Positions 7,643-9,225 of a stretch of DNA of 9,225 bases are shown in pieces. The notes beneath the pieces were generated by a model. That model ran no database searches. It worked only from the letters and a program-made list of their open reading frames with translations, and was not told the origin of the DNA. How positions within the stretch are numbered: position 1 is the first letter of the stretch; each line of letters starts with the position of its first letter. The stretch comes from Fidelibacterota bacterium UBA7303 (GTDB lineage: Bacteria; Fidelibacterota; Marinisomatia; Marinisomatales; UBA1611). Where the stretch lies: NCBI GenBank assembly GCA_002471805.1, contig DKQR01000064.1, forward strand, positions 1 to 9,225. Reading direction: 5' to 3'. Position numbers and translations under genes: made by a program.

Positions 7643-8457
7643 CATTCTCCTCCCCCTGAAACAGTAATCAGCTCTGTTTTTGTGACTGTATTGGATAAAT
7701 ATCCATCGGAAACAGTAATAGATGGTGAAAATTTCCCTGAGTCTGAGTATGCATGTTGTACAAATGAAGAATCGCTGCTGGCACTGCCATCTCCAAAATC
7801 CCATTTGTAGGAAATAATGGGCTGAGATCCTTGAGCAGATTGGTCTGAAAAGGAAACTGTATCGCCAATAGCTACACTGGCCAGGTTGGCACTGAAGTCT
7901 GCTGTAGGGGGTATATTAGTATTCAGAAAAACCAAATGAAGGGTGGAAACATTCGGATTAATGACCCTGGCCAGATAGGCACCATTCAGAGAAGCATAGA
8001 CCTGCCTAGTTCGGGCTTCCGGGCAACCGGCGACATTGGTTAATGATAGATTTTCATTTTCTGTTGACACTAATTGGCCTTCTGCCGAATACAAAGTGAA
8101 TCCAGTGGATGAATTGATGGCCACAAAATATGAATCAGCTACCTGAGGTGCATAGATCATGAAAAAACACGTATCAGCCGATAGCGGCAGCCGCCAGGCA
8201 TTGGAATTGTTGAGTGAAATAAAAGAGGCTGTATCACCTGAAAGGGTATCATAGATAGCCGATAAGGTTAGTGAATTGTAGGCGACAGTGACAGCAGTGA
8301 CAGTATTCTCCGTATTAGATAATATATTGCAAATGGTAATGTCTATTTCCAGTGGCTGGATATCCTCAACCTGGTATTCATCCAACAATTCATTGCATCC
8401 AGGCAGGAACAGCATCAGCATAAAATAAGTGCAAAATTTCTTAATAGTTCTCGTCAT
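7642..8457 (-). CDS. PKD-domain lipoprotein
   Basis: A 271-residue lipoprotein. The signal peptide ends in FLPGC with the putative lipidated Cys at residue 21; Pro at -2 is slightly unusual for a lipobox. Residues about 35-180 form an unrecognised beta-rich region with Cys pairs and NHL-like phrases (YASLNGAYLARVINP). Residues about 183-268 are a PKD domain, shown by ADFSANLASVAIGDTVSFSD and the diagnostic WDFGDGSAS at 219-227, followed by HAYSDSGKFSPSITVSDG. PKD domains are Ig-like folds that mediate protein or carbohydrate binding on extracellular proteins. The protein ends shortly after, in SGGGE. The start lies 3 nt after the stop of the FN3 gene, and the TGA overlaps the ATG codons of the PorV-like gene (ATGATGA), so it is part of the same operon. 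It is probably a binding or scaffold protein of the outer membrane; no enzyme motif is visible. Confidence 0.85.
   Translation of the reverse strand: MTRTIKKFCTYFMLMLFLPGCNELLDEYQVEDIQPLEIDITICNILSNTENTVTAVTVAYNSLTLSAIYDTLSGDTASFISLNNSNAWRLPLSADTCFFMIYAPQVADSYFVAINSSTGFTLYSAEGQLVSTENENLSLTNVAGCPEARTRQVYASLNGAYLARVINPNVSTLHLVFLNTNIPPTADFSANLASVAIGDTVSFSDQSAQGSQPIISYKWDFGDGSASSDSSFVQHAYSDSGKFSPSITVSDGYLSNTVTKTELITVSGGGE
7649..7653 (-). promoter_or_regulatory. Ribosome binding site that decides the PorV-like start
   Basis: On the minus strand GGAGG lies within GGGGGAGGAGA, followed by two tandem ATG codons at 7645 and 7642. Spacing is 3 nt to the first and 6 nt to the second, favouring 7642. 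It is the strongest Shine-Dalgarno inside the operon and lies within the last codons of the PKD gene, in the tract encoding its Gly-rich tail. Confidence 0.65.
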
Positions 8458-8460
8458 GTA

Positions 8461-9225
8461 TTACCTGATCACTGTGAATTTTCTAATTGTACTGCCCTCT
8501 TGTCCCATGTCAAAGTGAGCAACATAAAGACCACTGACAACGATCTGCCGAAATGAGGTTATGGAATTCCAGGCCTCGTCGCCACTGCCATCTGTATGTT
8601 CAATGGTATCAACCAAGTCGCCCCGCTCAGTAAATATACGGATAGTGCACTTACCAGGAATATCTAAAAACATAAGCCTGTCCGGTGCACTAACACCATA
8701 CTGCAAATCACGGGCGGAAATGTGAAATGGGTTCGGAACAACTCTAATGTCCTCAAATTTATCACCCGCTGGACGCTTTAAAAATCCTGCCTTATTTGTC
8801 AATGTGAAAAATTTACTGCTGTTCAATACAATATTATCATTACTGCCATCATCAAATGCCTCTAAAAAATAATAGTAATCATATCCTCTTGTAGGAGTGA
8901 GATCCTCATAAGAGTCCGTCCCAGGTTCTAAAGTCCAGATACTGGCAATAGATTCGTCCAAATCAATGATCTGGCCCTGACCGATATCATAGGTAAATAG
9001 GGTCGTATCGGGCTTGAATTTCAACCGATATAATCTATATCCCGCAAAACCAGGCTCAGATTCTGCCTCATTCGACCAGTCTATGATAATCCTGTCACCT
9101 CCGGAGGTTACGTTAAATATTGCGGGCGGACGCGGCGGCATAGGCAAGGCCTGACCTGACTCCATAAGATCAAAGTTTGCTCGTGCTTTTTTAAAAGTCT
9201 TAATAATGGAGTCGGCGCCTGTAAA
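8461..9225 (-). CDS. Secreted FN3 protein with T9SS type A-like C-terminal domain (copy B), 5' end outside the window
   Basis: The last 254 codons of a gene that stays open to the window edge; the Met at 9165 is internal, not the start. The fragment opens with FTGADSIIKTFKKARANF, matching FTGKDSLLKTFGRALRNY at residues 461-478 of copy A, so the missing part is probably also homologous. FN3-like sequence spans about fragment residues 32-145 (SGGDRIIIDWSNEAE, FAGYRLYRL, YYYFLEA). The sorting-like domain spans about 157-254: VPNPFH at 163-168, FTERGDLV at 198-205, DGSGDEAW at 212-219, LYVAHF at 233-238, ending IRKFTVIR. It lacks about 14 residues that copy A has before its last strand. The stop lies 3 nt before the PKD lipoprotein start, so it heads the visible part of the operon. 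Expected location is outside the cell or on its surface; activity is unknown. Confidence 0.88.
   Translation of the reverse strand, partial: FTGADSIIKTFKKARANFDLMESGQALPMPPRPPAIFNVTSGGDRIIIDWSNEAESEPGFAGYRLYRLKFKPDTTLFTYDIGQGQIIDLDESIASIWTLEPGTDSYEDLTPTRGYDYYYFLEAFDDGSNDNIVLNSSKFFTLTNKAGFLKRPAGDKFEDIRVVPNPFHISARDLQYGVSAPDRLMFLDIPGKCTIRIFTERGDLVDTIEHTDGSGDEAWNSITSFRQIVVSGLYVAHFDMGQEGSTIRKFTVIR

Noticed and set aside
7646..7804. N-terminal extension of the PorV-like gene by 54 residues
   Set aside because: The extension overlaps the PKD gene in another frame and has odd composition rich in Cys, Arg and Phe. It places a clear signal peptide in the interior. The internal ATG at 7642 has a strong Shine-Dalgarno.
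724..7868. Minus-strand short open frames in alternative frames (for example 1501-1752, 4758-4961, 7219-7428, 7668-7868)
   Set aside because: They overlap the real genes in other frames and encode low-plausibility sequences; no sign that they are frameshifted gene pieces.
9163..9165. Met codon as the start of copy B
   Set aside because: The frame stays open to the window edge, and the codons upstream (FTGADSIIKTF) are homologous to copy A, so this Met is internal.
1..9225. CRISPR array, tRNA, rRNA, insertion sequence or phage genes
   Set aside because: No regularly spaced repeats, structured RNA signatures, transposase motifs or terminal inverted repeats were seen; coding sequence fills nearly the whole window.

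Overview
All genes in this window lie on the minus strand, so the biological order runs from high to low coordinates. The protein families are typical of the Fibrobacterota-Chlorobiota-Bacteroidota (FCB) superphylum: a CarboxypepD_reg/TonB-dependent receptor, a PorV-like outer-membrane protein, PKD and IPT/TIG lipoproteins, and secreted proteins ending in a module like the type IX secretion (T9SS) type A sorting domain. The wording of that module (VPNP[YF]H, FTERGDLV, DGSGDEAW, YVAHF) reminds me of Neomarinimicrobiota (SAR406) or related uncultured FCB lineages. The phylum assignment is inference from memory and was not tested.

Layout in transcription order: (1) 9225-8461, 3' part of a gene for a secreted FN3 plus sorting-domain protein, cut by the window edge (copy B). 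(2) 8457-7642, PKD-domain lipoprotein. (3) 7642-6656, PorV/PorQ-like outer-membrane barrel. (4) 6659-5436, IPT/TIG plus beta-propeller-like lipoprotein. (5) 5418-2374, 1014-residue TonB-dependent receptor with a CarboxypepD_reg-like N-terminal domain. (6) 2374-227, 715-residue secreted protein with an unrecognised N-terminal region, FN3 and sorting domain (copy A, a paralogue of B). (7) 54-1, the first 18 codons of a further exported protein, separated by 172 bp that holds a plausible promoter, a small hairpin and a strong ribosome binding site.

Genes 1 to 6 are packed with gaps of -4 to +17 nt and several stop/start overlaps, so they very probably form one operon. Every product carries an export signal or belongs to an envelope family. 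The simplest reading is a surface assembly: an active outer-membrane importer (5), a surface lipoprotein that could act as its partner (4), a second lipoprotein (2), two related secreted proteins (1 and 6) whose C-termini look like T9SS cargo signals, and a PorV-like protein (3) of the family that carries such cargo. No SusD homologue, hydrolase or regulator is visible, so the substrate is unknown and this is not a recognisable polysaccharide utilisation locus. The most interesting points are the two cargo paralogues at either end of the visible operon, the presence of their putative shuttle in the same operon, and a receptor paired with a propeller lipoprotein in place of SusD.
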